Assembly: GCA_029938985.1 (NCBI GenBank)
Contig: JAOZTW010000214.1
Coordinates: forward strand, 1-8,088
DNA length: 8,088 nt
DNA from: Bacteroidales bacterium
Lineage (GTDB): Bacteria; Bacteroidota; Bacteroidia; Bacteroidales; JAOZQN01
Direction: 5' to 3'
Below the pieces are notes generated by a model, which did no database searches, was not told where the DNA came from, and was given only the letters and a program-made list of their open reading frames with translations. Positions 7,729-8,088 of the stretch are shown piece by piece. Each line of letters opens with the position of its first letter. Position 1 is the stretch's first letter. The position numbers were made by a program, and so were the translations under genes.

Positions 7729-8088
7729 ATGGACGCTAAACAAGCACCCAGAATTTATAACTTTTTCAAAGCATGGAATCGCCTTGAGAGTAGAGCAAGA
7801 AAAACAGACTTTTCAAGAACACTAAAAGCAGAAGTGCACGATGCATTGTGGATGCTTACAAGACAATGGCAATTTGGCGAATTTAAAGGAGAAGACGCTG
7901 CATCTGCTATTAATGCAACAATGCAAATTCAAACTAATAAAATTTCTAGATTTAAAAACGGCGATAATCCTGCAGTAGCATACAACGATAATATACCTTT
8001 GGAAACCAGAGTTGAAAGACTTCCTATTATTTTTGATTATAAAACAAGAGTTAAAATAGGAAAATATTGGTTAAAACTTGTAGATTAC
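7729..8088 (+). CDS. N-terminus of a conserved protein of unknown function (gene C), 3' cut by the window edge
   Basis: ATG at 7729-7731 opens a frame of exactly 120 codons that is still open at base 8088, so the 3' end is missing. Function is unknown. The visible N-terminus has a strong signature: WNRLESRARKTDF (16-28), LKAEVHDALWMLTRQW (32-47) and QFGEFKGEDAASAI (48-61), then IPLETRVERLP (89-99) and a region ending VKIGKYWLKLVDY (108-120). From memory, the LWMLTRQWQFGEFxGEDA block is characteristic of a family of uncharacterised proteins found next to giant proteins like gene B; I know no activity for it. There is no signal peptide; the N-terminus is polar (MDAKQAPR). The ATG is favoured because it is the first after gene B, lies 26 bp from its stop, and the conserved block starts about 15 residues in. 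Confidence 0.88.
   Translation, partial: MDAKQAPRIYNFFKAWNRLESRARKTDFSRTLKAEVHDALWMLTRQWQFGEFKGEDAASAINATMQIQTNKISRFKNGDNPAVAYNDNIPLETRVERLPIIFDYKTRVKIGKYWLKLVDY

Noticed and set aside
1..8088. Contractile injection system or phage tail locus
   Set aside because: Giant unknown proteins can accompany such loci, but no sheath, tube, baseplate, spike or AAA+ ATPase gene is present here, so the label would be a guess.

Overview
The window is AT-rich throughout (roughly 30% G+C by eye) and coding-dense. All three genes lie on the + strand. Each readable stop is TAA. The leaders before the two internal starts are A-rich and have no Shine-Dalgarno core. That combination fits Bacteroidota best. The phylum call is an inference from style, because no phylogenetic marker is present. 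No part of the window longer than about 40 bases lies outside a gene, apart from the ambiguous left edge.

Layout: (1) Positions 1-90 are two perfect copies of a 45-bp unit. They are open in the same frame as gene A, so they may be coding. (2) Gene A, up to 1968, is probably the 3' part of a longer gene cut by the left edge; its first ATG is at 94. (3) A 37-bp gap, then gene B at 2006-7702, a giant protein of 1898 residues. (4) A 26-bp gap, then gene C from 7729, which is cut off by the right edge with 120 codons visible.

None of the three has a function I can name. All three carry dense, well-ordered sequence motifs that, from memory, recur together in very large uncharacterised proteins from GC-rich bacteria of other phyla. 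Examples are DPRYRAVAGLG and YMVGLNHEM in A, GTPTNNTE, RIGSQPYG, SSERVRRAL and TPRTGT in B, and LWMLTRQWQFGEF in C. I see no signal peptides, obvious membrane helices or familiar catalytic signatures. The tight same-strand packing, with no visible promoter or terminator between genes, suggests one operon whose products act together, perhaps as a large cytoplasmic or particle-forming assembly. That last step is speculation. The main interest of the window is this linked set of giant, conserved proteins with no assigned role.
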